Below are positions 9,559-20,617 of a DNA stretch of 64,000 nt, piece after piece (position 1 is the stretch's first letter; each line of letters begins with the position of its first letter). The DNA comes from Oscheius onirici. Taxonomy: Eukaryota > Nematoda > Chromadorea > Rhabditida > Rhabditidae. The notes under the pieces were generated by a model. It ran no database searches. It saw nothing but the letters and a program-made list of their open reading frames with translations, and had not been told where the DNA came from. Location: contig OW051473.1 in assembly GCA_932521025.1 (NCBI GenBank), forward strand, positions 5,518,001-5,582,000. The letters run 5' to 3'. A program made the translations under genes and the position numbers.

Positions 9559-10526
9559 CTAGCTTGAGCGTTCTGCATGTTCTGCTGGTGGTTTCGAGCC
9601 TGATCTTCCCTCATTTTCTGAGCTTTCAAGAACTCTCCGTAATCGATATATCCGTCTCCGTTGAAATCATCATCACTGCAGCATAAAGTGTTAAAATGTA
9701 CTGTTAAATTCTTACCGAAGAATAGAGTCGATCATGGTTTCGAGTTCAACCTCACTGGGGAGAGGAGGAGGCTGATTTTGTCCTTGATGTTGAGGTCCTG
9801 GGTTTTCTGAAATATGACAGTTGAATAAAAACATTATTCTTTCTACATGTCATAAAACCGATGTCTCAGCCAAATATGATTGAACGGAATCAATCTTCTT
9901 TTATTGCTAGCAAACATTGACATTCTCATACGGACAATCTGCTCCTCTCTTTTTTATATCCAGTCATCTGGTTTTCTTTTCACTCTTATTCTTGTTAAAG
10001 TTTGATTTAATGTCGTTTGTTTGCGCACCTATTTCGTTAGACTTGAGGCGTAATATTTTCTGAGAAATCGGTTTTTAGCTCTTTTGTGATTAGATTGATT
10101 CAAAAATACTGAAATTGAACAGAAAATAATTACCTGAGTGGAAGTGGGTAATGGCTTTGATGAGCTCAATTCCGTCCAACTTTCCATTTTTGTCCAAATC
10201 GTGCATGTTGAAGTAATGGAACTGCAACTGCTCAGGGGTCATGTTGGCGGTCGGATCGACTTTTCCATCAAGATGTTCCTTGATGTGGCTAAATGACTAA
10301 AATTACCCAAAATTAATCAGCAAAACATACTGTTCATCTTTTGCCGATTCACCTCCAAAATGATTCGCAGCCGGAGGAACTTGTTGGGCGGGAGGAGGCT
10401 GCTGGTGACTCTAAAATGAAAAATTCGAATAATTGAATGCGTAATTACCTGCTGCTGTCCACCTGGGAAAGAGGCTTGCTGATGGGCAGTCGCCACAGCT
10501 ACTAAGAGACCCAAGTACACTAACAT
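9559..10526 (-). CDS. MCFD2-like EF-hand secretory-pathway protein (copy B)
   Basis: Five minus-strand exons, 10449-10526, 10331-10410, 10133-10288, 9716-9806 and 9559-9675, total 522 nt (173 aa). The signal peptide is [15 protein letters not shown] Gln/Pro-rich linker leads to [20 protein letters not shown]. Two EF-hands have complete loops: [12 protein letters not shown] (in [13 protein letters not shown]) and [13 protein letters not shown] Gln/Asn-rich tail follows ([17 protein letters not shown]). The function expected from the family is a Ca2+-dependent cofactor of ER-to-Golgi cargo export. The acceptor TTCTTCAG sits directly before the ATG, which would suit spliced-leader trans-splicing. 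Two intron positions and phases (before H[I/V]K and after EF-hand 1) are shared with copy A, showing common descent. Copy B has one extra intron inside EF-hand 2. Confidence 0.88.
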
Positions 10527-11011
10527 CTGAAGAAAAGATTTGGTTGAAACTAATGTTAAAAATCGGAGATATATTTTCAAAAACAATGGGTCTGTTGACT
10601 CAGCACATACATTAAAAGCGAGAACACAAAGCAAAAGCTGAGGTACGCAAAATGGCGTCTGTGCTACTGTAAATGAGAACGACGTGTTACTCGTAAATAC
10701 GGTATTCAGACTCAAATTTTAATGAAGGAATTTTTATTTTTCAAATAACATCTTTCATAAACACAGACAATGTTTTACATCCATATACTGTAAGCCTTTT
10801 TCGCATCCATTATTTCGAGAAGCTAGTAAGATCCTTTTCTGATAACAAGGACGCAAAATTGCGGCGTGTTTCGTTTCGAAACACGCCGCAGTTCAGATGC
10901 CTTTTTATTCTTTCTTTGATGCACATAGTATTTGTTGTTGTTGTATATGTGGAACTTCTTCTTTCATTTTGCTGTTTCTGAATTAAAATGAAAATTTCAG
11001 GTTAAAACGGG
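10527..11011. other. divergent intergenic region between MCFD2-like copy B and HRD1
   Basis: Contains the perfect hairpin at 10860-10890 and AT-rich sequence. An acceptor-like AAAATTTCAG lies 12 nt before the HRD1 start. No coding sequence was recognised. Confidence 0.5.
10860..10890. repeat. perfect 14-bp inverted repeat (hairpin) with TTT loop
   Basis: TGCGGCGTGTTTCG, then TTT, then CGAAACACGCCGCA. The stem is perfect and GC-rich inside AT-rich DNA, between two divergently transcribed ER-protein genes. It could be a palindromic regulatory site, a foldback remnant or a structured RNA element. Confidence 0.6.
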
Positions 11012-13236
11012 ATGCAAATAACAGCGAAGCTGGTGGTGGGGCTATCCCTCATTGCCACAGCTGCGACTGTTGCGAATGCTCTAATTTTACATAAACAGTT
11101 CTTTCCTTCAATGTTGTACATAACAAAGTCGAACGCTAGTATGGCGGTAAGAAAATCTGGAGATTTGCATGTAGTTGTTCTTTAAGGTCATTTATTTCCA
11201 AGCGATCATGATCGTTTTTATCATTTTTCAACTGCTCAAAAGACTCTTTTTCGGAGATTTGAGGGCAGCGGAGACGGAGGTTGGTTTTTCTCACTAAATT
11301 TCGTAAAGAATATTTCAGCACGTATCAGAAAGAGCCTGGCATGCGGTTTTGGAGACATGTTTGGCGTTCACCGTGTTCCGGGACGACTTCTCACCTATGT
11401 TTGTGATGCAGTTCGTCATGCTTCTTTTTATCAAGGTTAGTAAATAGTAATATCATTATAGAGCTCGATATTAAGTGTTTCCATTGGTTAGCCGATGATA
11501 GAGTAGATGTAATGGAGCGAAGTCCACTGATCACACTCAAGTTCCACATCAGAATGTTGTCTGTGATCGGAGCCATGGCCGCTATCGACGCATTCCTTGT
11601 CTCCAACGCCTACTTTAGTATTCTTTCAAAGGGAGCCAGTTCACAATTAGTTTTTGGATTCGAGTGAGCTAAATTTTACGAAAAAGTTCATTTTGTCCAT
11701 TCAGATACGCCATTTTGATCACGATGGTGGTACACGTAGCCATCAAGTACATTCTCCATATGCACGATCTTCAAACGGCTCAAACCTGGGAAGCCAAGGC
11801 AGTATACCTTCTCTACGCCGAACTGGTTATGAGTAAACAGAAATTTTGCTTTGATTCATTGTGGTACACAGATGCGGCACGTTGTCTTCTTTATGGAATG
11901 TTTGCTTTGATAATGATGCGGTTGCACACGTTCCCACTATTTTCTATCCGACCGTTCTACCTATCCGTCAGGTATTAGTTTACTTTATTCAGTTCACAAA
12001 TGATTCAGGGCCCTGCACAAGGCTTTCAACGACGTTATTCTGTCTCGACGAGCTATTGCTGCTATGAATACGTAAGTCACTTTAAAAAATGGTTAAACTT
12101 TTCAACCTTTTAAGAATGTTCCCGGTTGTTAACGATACAGAGCTGGCTAATATGGATTCCACATGCATCATTTGTCGTGAAGAAATGACTGCCGAGTCGC
12201 AGCCGAAGCGTCTGCCCTGCAGCCACGTGTTCCACGCTCACTGTCTTCGCAGCTGGTTCCAAAGACAGCAGACTTGCCCAACTTGCCGTACAGATATTCT
12301 TGGTATGGTTTCTTTAACATTTTTTATATAACTCCATTTAAGCCGTCCGTCCTAATAATGATCAGCCACAGCAAGCTGCTGCTCAGCAACAACCTTTCAT
12401 GCCTCTTGGTAATCCATTTGGATTCCAAATACCTCCTCAACAACAAGGCGAACAAGCTCAGGTGAGAGAAGTTTAAAGCTGTGTTGACCGTCGTTTTGTA
12501 GCAAGCGGATCAACCTAACGTCGACAATCCGATGCCTGACATGAACATATTCGGTGCCAACTTCAACATGCCGCAAGGAAATCAAATGTTTCCTCCAGGA
12601 TTTCCCATGGTGCGCAGTAATATTTTACTGTATAAATTGTCTTCAGCCTCCGTTCGGTCTTGTTCCACCTATGCCTCCTCCGATGCAGGCGATCAACATT
12701 CCTGAACCTCCGGTTTTGCATGGTCTTTCTGACGAAGAACTTCATCGCATCGAGGGTGATACACGCGAGGCCGTTCTTCACAGGATTCGACTACTTCGTG
12801 ACATCGCGACACTTATGGATGCCGCTGATATTATGATGCAACAATACATGCATGCCGTCAAGTAAGACAGTTTCAATTCTTTTTAAACATGATTGCAGCA
12901 CGACTACGACAACCCAAGTTTTTGCTGCCACTCCTCAAGCTTCAAGTACGCCGCAGGATTCGAATAGCGATGCTGCGACCGAAAGCGGGGCTGCAGCAAC
13001 TGAACCAACCACGAGGTATGTGGCATTTTTTGCATTATTTATTATAAACCTATTTCAGCGTAAATAACAGTGAAGAAGAACAGCAAACATCATCGCGGAC
13101 ACTATTTGGATCAAGTAAAGAGGCATCACCTGTTGTAGACGCAACTGCACCAGTGACAGAAACTGTCGAAGGATCTGAGACGGCTGACGAGATACGGCAA
13201 CGTAGACTGCGACGCTTTGAAAACACTGATCAGTGA
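11012..13236 (+). CDS. sel-11: ERAD E3 ubiquitin ligase HRD1/synoviolin
   Basis: Starts MQITAKLVVGLSLIATAATV and keeps the HRD1 landmarks in order: LHKQFFPSMLYITKSNASMA, ETCLAFTVFRDDFSP, FHWLADDRVDVMERSP, ASSQLVFGFEYAIL, HTFPLFSIRPFYLSVR and SRRAIAAMNT. Several hydrophobic membrane spans fill the first 260 residues or so. The RING-H2 finger is complete (CIICREEM ... LPCSHVFHAHCLRSWFQRQ ... CPTC). The tail is Gln/Pro/Met-rich (QPQQAAAQQQPFMP, PPMPPPMQAINIPEPP), and a helical HLSDEEL-type segment (LHGLSDEELHRIEGDTREAV) follows. HRD1 forms the retrotranslocation channel and ubiquitinates misfolded ER proteins with its partner SEL1L/HRD3, which is encoded 21 kb to the right. About a dozen short introns are present, and AATAAA lies near 13297. 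The symbol follows the C. elegans orthologue. Confidence 0.95.
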
Positions 13237-15194
13237 GTAGATGCCGGGTTTAAACACATTGTACTGCCTTGTATTTATTGTAATTTATTGAAAGAATAAA
13301 CTTCTTCAACGGATTAAACTGCACTGCAGGACGTAGCGAAATGTTATCAAGGCAAAATGTTGCCAACTTTACTGTCTTTTGCCAAGATAAATGTCTGTTG
13401 GATTAATCTTCTCTTCGAACTTTATTTTAGACGATTATCACATATTTTTCACAGGTTTCCAAACGCAATCTCTTATCCATTTATTAATCGTAAAAACAAA
13501 TGTAGAAAGGTGCAAAGTTGTGTGAAAAGCGAACTGGTGGCGACTCCATTGCCGGCCTGGAATGTGCCAAAACTTTACTATGCGCGCTTTGAAACTTTTC
13601 CAGACCTGCGCTGGCCGACGCCGGCAAAGTATGTGCAGTTAAGTGGAAAGCTTGATTAAACGTCATCTCCTTACCAACAGTTGGCTGTGATACGATCCAT
13701 AATACGAATCACGCGTCAACTGCCAGGGAGGATCAGACGACTCTTGGCTGCTGGTTGTGGGGCTGAGGAGGCTCAATGTCTCTCGAGGTCGGGAGACAGC
13801 TGTGCCAGATGGCAGGGTACTGGTGTGGACGGCTGTCGTACAGTCGAATGAGTTAGATGGTCCCGCCCATTTGCACACCATCTGAAGAAGGGGCGGGGTC
13901 TCGCTACATATATTAATTGGAGTTGTTTCAATAGCAGCAGTGGAGATTAAGGGCAACCAGATAACTGTCCGGTATTCTCATGAAGGAATGGACAGATTAA
14001 TGAAGTCGAGACTCAATCCGGAAATGGAATGGCATATAAATCTGCACATCAACTGCCGCACAATTTTAGATCTCACACGATTACGAGAATTTCGTTCTTT
14101 AAAGCAAAGAGTACAGACGTCTAAGGGAGCGGAAGTGCAAATGAGTAAGCAAGAATTACCCACTTTCTCGAGAAGTCTAGAAGCCAGACAAAACCCATCT
14201 AAGGCTTGTATCACAACCGGGTGTAAATTATCCCCCGCTGTGCACCTTAGACACACCTGGCGGGAAAGAGAATCACTTCCAGCTGGGAAACTAAGACCTG
14301 TACAGGTTCAACAGACTGCACAGGTGGCCAGATTAAATCAAAGTGTCTGTGCAAAAAGAACGTTGAAAAAGTACACACATCTCTTTGTGTCATGGGTGAC
14401 AATTTTCAAATCAAGGGAACAAGGCTATTCTCGAAAAATTACAGGTCTCGGGGACGCTAGGAGGAGCCTTTTGCCCTAATCCGGCCCGCTTAATGGTACC
14501 TCAAAAGAGAGGGAGATGGAAGGTCAGACCAACCAGATGTCACATCATTTGGCTCGGCGTTACTACCGGATTTGGAAGGCAGGTGGCTCGATCGCAAGGC
14601 CCATCGTTGTACGCCTTTGTCAAGACCGAAAGAGCATCTGGCGGCATTGACACTTGTTTACGGAAAATGGAGGCAGAGACAGACTAGGCGCTCGCAGAAC
14701 ATGAGTCAAAAGAAGGCGTCATGAAAAGGATGCCGCGGGGAGTAGAAAGGAATGAGAGTGACATCACTTTGCTATTCGAATACTAGAAAAGGACAGCGCG
14801 ACCTAGAATGCTTGGTGCTGTCCGTGCCAGAAACTACGAAGCAATCCTGAGAACACTTTACTGATCATAAGTTTCAGGATATTGGGGGTGCTGAAATAGT
14901 TTATAGACGAGACATAGTTATTTTCTTGAATTCGCTTTATGAATTTGTATTGAATGCTCTACGAACAATCACAATATTTAAAACAATAGTCAAAGTTGGT
15001 CAATTGTCATGCTTGAGTTTTCCTTGAAGTGAATCATTTAGTAACATAGCCGACCGCACGCTGACCGCATCCTTGAACTCGCAGCCCCCGAAGCGGGTCA
15101 TTCCACCTGCGACGGATCTCCTCCACAAAACGGTGCATCGATTGCTTGTCTTCTCTGACCAGAACTAGATTTTGGTCGTATCTGTTGACATGAG
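13237..15194. other. long gene-poor stretch
   Basis: Holds the HRD1 poly(A) region and then about 1.8 kb of moderately GC-rich DNA. Intronless open frames occur, the longest at 13940-14479, but they show no family match, splice context or signal. A protein-like minus-strand stretch lies at 15034-15179 (listed separately). Confidence 0.5.
15034..15179 (-). pseudogene. orphan terminal-exon-like ORF
   Basis: On the minus strand, after an acceptor-like GTCAACAG, one frame is open for 48 codons to a TGA at 15034-15036. It reads YDQNLVLVREDKQS..., then HRFVEEIRRRWNDPLRGLRV and CGQRAVGYVTK. No upstream exon could be joined, because the DNA there is the 5' end of the acyltransferase on the other strand. 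It may be a relic exon or chance. Confidence 0.25.
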
Positions 15195-16669
15195 ATGAGG
15201 ATCGTCCGTTTTCTACGTCCTATTCTTGGCTGGACGTTTGGGTTGACCATTCTGCTGACATCTCTTTTCGGCAACTACATAATCACCTTATTTCTTTTCC
15301 TCATATTTCTCGGTTGCCACAAACAATGGCGACACCAGATGGACCGAGCAATTAGCTTCTGGATGTGTATACCGATGGTGAGACGGGTTTATTATGCCCA
15401 AACAGCTGTACTTTTAGGGGTTCTTAGAGGTCATTTTCGGGATGACTGTGAAAGTGAGTGGAGACGACATTGACGTCGAGGAGCCAGCACTTATAATTAT
15501 GAATCATCGCACAAGGTAATTCGTTCTTTATTAGTTTAAAGAAATGATTTTAGGCTGGACTGGATGTACATTTGGTCAATGCTCTATCAGATCAATCCAT
15601 GGCTGATAACAACTAACAAAATTTCTCTAAAAGCTCAGCTGAAAAATCTCCCAGGAGCAGGTTTAATTAATTATTATATGTTTTCATTGTCATATGCAGG
15701 ATTTGGAATGGCTGCCGCTCAATTTGTCTTCCTTGAACGCAACATGGAAAAGGACAAGGAGTCGTTTGACCACGCCATCGATTACTACAAAGGAACCGGC
15801 AAATCCTACCAAGTGCTGTACTGCTCTTGTCTAGAAATATACTGGGTGTTCATTTCAGTTGCTTCTCTTTCCCGAAGGAACAGACAAGTCTCCATGGACT
15901 ACAGCTAAAAGTAAAGAATTTGCCAAACGGAACGGACTTCAAAAGCTGAAACATCTTCTCTATCCGAGAACAAGTGGATTTTATCACTTGGTGTCGAAAA
16001 TGAGAAAAGGTATGGAAAGATCGAGAAACTTACCCATTTGAAATATAGCCAACTATATCAAGTACATCTATGACGTGACCATTGCTTACCCTTACAACAT
16101 TGTACAATCCGAGGTGGAATTGGTTACAAGAGGGAATTGCCCGAGAGAAGTTCACTACTACGTTAAGAAGATACCCATCGAAGAGGTCCCATCTGATGAA
16201 ACCGAGTCTGGAAAGTGGCTGAATCGGTAAACATTTCTGTTAATACTAGCGACAAACAACCATTTAGGTTGTGGATGGAGAAGGAGCAACAGTTGGAAAC
16301 TTTTTATAGCGAGCCAACTGGCATCAATCGAAGATTTCCTCTGAAAAAAGGAGATAGATACTGGTCGAATGTAAGCCCTCAACGAACTCGGGTCAAACCT
16401 ATTTTCAGGAGAAAGAACCGCCAATGAAAAAGTTTGTGAAACAGTTTTGCTTTTGGTTCTGGCTGTTTGTCATCTCGGTTTGCAGCTATCATATCTTCTT
16501 CATATGGACTCTTCAAGTGAGCACTGGTTATTATTAAAAAATAGTTTATTTTCAGTACGGTTTTATTTACTTCTTCATAGCCAGCGGGTTGCTTTACTGC
16601 CTCTACGGAGGAATTGACAAGTTCGTCTACCTCAAGTGGAAACAGTCTGTGAAAGACAGTAACGTATAG
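15195..16669 (+). CDS. lysophospholipid/lysocardiolipin acyltransferase (LCLAT1/AGPAT8 type)
   Basis: Starts MRIVRFLRPILGWTFGLTIL, an N-terminal membrane anchor. The catalytic block I is NHRTRLDWMYIW (the NHxxxxD motif), followed by LKNLPGAGFGMAAAQFVFLE, motif III LLLFPEGTDKSPW, FAKRNGLQKLKHLLYPRTSG and the IAYPYNIVQSE / CPREVHYYVKKIPIEE region typical of LCLAT1. Two C-terminal hydrophobic segments follow (FCFWFWLFVISVCSYHIFF, YGFIYFFIASGLLYCLYGG). The enzyme transfers acyl chains from acyl-CoA to lysophospholipids at ER or mitochondria-associated membranes. C. elegans relatives are acl-8, -9 and -10, which act on phosphatidylinositol. About nine exons are present; the phases I checked agree and each catalytic motif is intact. 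The stop TAG is at 16667-16669. Confidence 0.92.
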
Positions 16670-17037
16670 TGTGATATTAATGAATCATTTCAATGCTAAA
16701 GGTGTTCGTTTGAGCCATCACTCCCACTCGTGTGTACTCAAATCCCAGTTGAGAGCGACCGAAAAAACCGACCGCTCTTCACCTGAACAAATAGGATTAT
16801 CAGTGCCGACTTGTATATCCCTCTCCTACCTCTCAACGTCATGCTGTTTTTATAACTGTTACTGTCGAAGTGAAACTTTTCGAAACGACAGTCAAATATA
16901 TTCGAGGCGGTACTCTTGTGTTATTAGAGCCACATGTTAAAGAGCATCTGTTAACGATTACTCACGACGAGTCATAAACAAGAGTCTTTAACCGCCGTGC
17001 TTGTATCCAGCATATAGAATCCATTTTGCAGCGAAAC
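16670..17037. other. intergenic, GST promoter region
   Basis: No coding exon, RNA gene or repeat was recognised. Confidence 0.5.
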
Positions 17038-19661
17038 ATGGTCTTCTGTAAGAAGAACAAGAAGAAAGAGAGAGAAAAGCTTGCTTCCCAATCTATGCCG
17101 ACAATCTTCGAGCAACCCGGAGTGAGTTTTTGTTCATTTTCAAAGGGGGTTTACTTCTTCCCGTTCGTTTGCGCTTGTCAGTATCATTCTTATCTGTACT
17201 TTTGTCGGCACCCTTAATGAAAGCCACGAAAAACTTCAAAAAACCCGATACGAACATTTTCTCAGCGTTGCCTTTACCGTCCGCCTACTCATAGCCCATC
17301 CCACTAATGATCCGAAAAAGATATGTTCGTTTTGCAGCTGTCAGGTTCGCAAAGCACACCTGACAGCTGTGTCAACCTTTTCGTCTCCGCAATGTTGTTT
17401 ATATTGATTCAAACTAGTGGCAATAGTTGTCTTTTTGGTTTACACGTGGCATGGGAATCTCTTTTCCCCAGTCAATTTCTATTTACATGCACTGTGGTGA
17501 TGCTAAAGTCTCCAATTTCCGTCATTTGACTTTCTTTCATGCTTTTGGTGGTTCCTTTTTACTGTTAGACGCGTAACGTGTTTGTTTTCGCTGCAGACAT
17601 GGTTGCCAAGTTTTTAGACTGGCCAAAAACGGCGTTGTATCGACCGGTAGGCGATATCGCATCGGCACCTCGCGGCGCAAACATTGTCTTTCTCCTTGTA
17701 AAGTTGTGATGCCGATTTATCGCCTTGTTCTCTTTCCGTTTTGGAACGGTACTTTTTCACTTCTTCCTTTTCAATCCTTTTAGTAAATTGTCATCTCTGC
17801 TTCTTTGTCTTCCTCATTTGCGCGCTATTTTCAAAAATTCGAACAAGAAACCATCTTTGGCAATCAAACCAAGCATAGATCTCTGATAATTGAGCGTGGG
17901 TAATAGCCAACTGATAAAGTTTGCAAACAGCTCATTAGATATAAGGCTTCCCTCATTCAGGCAAGATTAGGAGATCAAAAGTTGAGGGAGTTCATGCAAT
18001 ACTGACAGTTTTCGAGGAGATGTAAGCCCTTCATGTGCGACCCAAAGGAGTAAAACATCATAGAAATTTACCTATTATGTTCATAAATGGTTATTCAGCT
18101 TTAGCGGTAAAAGAATAGCGGTTTCTAGTATACAAAACTGTACCTTATTGAATCGAATTTTGAGATAATGGAAACAACTAGTGTGAAAAAGGTGAAAACG
18201 ATCAAACTGCTGATCCACCTAATCCATTTGTCTCTTTCTCGAAACAACCACCTGTCGCCCCAAATGAATGGCAGATCATTCACTGGCGCTCATCCTACCA
18301 CGTTCCCTTTGGTTTTTGACTTAATAAGCCAGTAGTGCCCTGAAATTACCAGTAACACAAGCTTTTTACTGTATATTGGAAAAACTTCTCGTTAGTTGAA
18401 AATAACCGTAAAACTCTAGATCAAAAGATAGGATACGAGATAGACGATTGACCGGTCAACTAGGTGACACTGATGGAACTAGAGGGTTTTTGTGCTTTAA
18501 CCGCCAAAGTGACAAACGACAGCGATTTCCTATGATTTGTGCTCCAGAGCGGGGCTTTACACCACCATTTCTTCAGTTTTCTCTTGACAATGACCGGCTG
18601 GCTGTCTCAGGTAAAATTTCAGTCTGTCTGGAGCTTATTTTACACATAATGTGACACGTTGTTATTGTGGTAACACCCAGTTTTCAGAAATCTCAACATT
18701 TTCGACAGATTGAGGTATCTGTCACGGCGTTTCTAGAGACTATTAATCAACAAGTTGGTTGCCGGCGGGTCGTGAAACAGAAAGGAAATAATTTTCAGAA
18801 AGGAATGTACAAAGTAAAACTACCACATTTTGTTATCCATGATTTTGACGACCAGGAAGAGAGCAAGGTTGTCCATTTTTAGCCATATTGAAGTACAGAT
18901 TTCAGTTGATTCGGATGATTTTCACCTTGGCTGATATCCCTTACGAAACGAAAACAGTTCAACGGGATGACTATTTTCTAGAAGGTAAGACGCTCTACTG
19001 CGTATTTGAAAGTACTCTTCAGACTACCCATTTTATGCCCTTCCGGCCTTGGAGATTGACGGAAAACTGCTTGGAAGTATTCCCTCTATTTGTCGACAAC
19101 TTGGCTGGCGATACGGTATGTAAATCGAGAAAATCTAATTGAAATGAATGTTGCAGAACTTTCGGGCCAGACAGCACGAGAAGACTCGTTTGTTGACATG
19201 GTAGCCGAGAAAATTTTTGAAGTTCGCATGCAGCTGAAAAACTGGCTGGATCATATTGAACACCGGGAAGAGCACGAATGCGATGTGAGTTCTTTGGAGT
19301 TTATTGAAGAATCGTCCGATTGAACGACCGTGTTAATGGTGTGGTTTCAGGACACCTGTTCAACGTCGACCGCTATCCCGGTCATTGACGCCTTGTGTCG
19401 ACAATTGGAGCTGGTGTTGCGAAAGAATCAGTCTTCCTGGTTTGTCGGCCACAAGGTTCGAACTCTGTATTCTTAATTGCAAAAAAGAATGTTCAGATGA
19501 GTTGGGCTGATCTTCTGTCTTCGTGTCTGTTCAATTCAATCGCCTATCACATGCCCCATTTATTGGAATCGTTTCCAAACCTTTATCTTCATACAAAGAG
19601 GATCAGCGAGCTTGAACGTCTTTCCGGGTTTTTGTATCATCTCAAGGACATTAAAATGTGA
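17038..19661 (+). CDS. glutathione S-transferase, sigma-like, with basic N-terminal extension
   Basis: Exon 1 encodes a Lys-rich leader (MVFCKKNKKKEREKLASQSM PTIFEQPG). A 1.7-kb intron (17122-18798) follows, far longer than the other introns of this gene. The thioredoxin-like domain then reads YKVKLPHFVIHDFDD, LIRMIFTLADIPYE, the cis-Pro region DYPFYALPALEIDGKLLGS and IPSICRQLGWRYGELSG, matching the GST glutathione-site order. The helical domain includes WLDHIEHREEHECD, SSWFVGHKMSWADLL and the closing HTKRISELERLSGFLYHLKD. The expected substrate is glutathione conjugated to an electrophile, with cytosolic or, through the leader, membrane-associated location. The intron at 18868-18905 is a normal 38-nt intron. 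The usual catalytic Tyr of strand 1 could be the Y of YKVKL, but the local spacing is unusual. AATAAA lies near 19672. Confidence 0.85.
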
Positions 19662-20617
19662 ATTTTTTGAAATAAACATGACGGGCGTGTCAAGCGGACG
19701 AACGGCACTTTTCTGACATTTGCTGATACCTGGGCCGGAGGGCCGGCGCTCATTAAAGATTGATCAAAATGTGCCATGCTTCCGGGGCATATTCAGCCTG
19801 AAGGCGGTTCCTCACTTACCAAAAATTGGTTTCCTGCGATGATGTGTCGACGATGAAATGTGCTTTTGTAGCTTATGTAAATTTGTTCCTCGATTATCCT
19901 TTTTGTGTTTGAAATAGTCTACCAGTTTGTCTTGCGCAAGGCCCTTATTCTCTTTCGTCAAATGTGGTGAGTGGGAATGCACCTGTGTCATTTATTTTCT
20001 TCAATCGCCGACGGCAGTCACACCTCTTTCCTGTGCCAAGCTCTAGTTTTCTTCTTAACATTAACCTAAACTTCGAGATAGATTTTAATTTCTTATAGTT
20101 CTTTTTGAAACAACTTTTCTCACAATTTCCAAAACCTTCTCAGGGTTGAAGCTTGAGAGAGACAAGTTTGTATTGGATGGATATGATAACATTGAATATA
20201 GGAACGGCTACAATAGCAAAACATGACAGCAGATATAAGTCGGCCGGAAAACATCCTTAGAAGAAAGACAACACCCATATGCGCCGCTTTCTAATTTAAT
20301 TAAGTTGAGGCTCCGTCGTTGTTCAGTTTTTAATTATCATGGTCAAACTCATTCCTTCTGTCCATCACTTGGCTTCTACTTTTTCAAATTGAGTTGCACA
20401 AATTGAGTGTTTTTGTGTCATAGATAGAGACAGAGCCATTAAACTGAAATAGAAGATTCGAATGAAGTGGTTTATGTTCATTTGAATCTACTTCTTAGTC
20501 CTCATTGCGATAAGCATCAACAGGTGTATTTTCTACTCGATGATGTGATGCTTACGGCCTCCTTCATATACAAAACATTGTTTTAGGAGACCAAGACGAC
20601 GTCGTTTACCTGTTCCA
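19662..20617. other. intergenic, about 0.95 kb
   Basis: No supported exon. An exon-like piece just before the globin start (RPRRRRLPVP in frame with the ATG at 20618) could be 5' coding sequence if an earlier start exists. No RNA gene was seen. Confidence 0.45.

Noticed and set aside
13940-14479. A 179-codon plus-strand ORF
   Set aside because: Intronless, basic and without motif or conserved-looking blocks; a frame of this length is expected by chance about once in this window.
18868-18893. An apparent 26-nt intron in the GST gene
   Set aside because: A later acceptor (ATTTCAG ending 18905) gives a normal 38-nt intron in the same phase and a better GST alignment (ESK then LIRMIFTLADIPYE).
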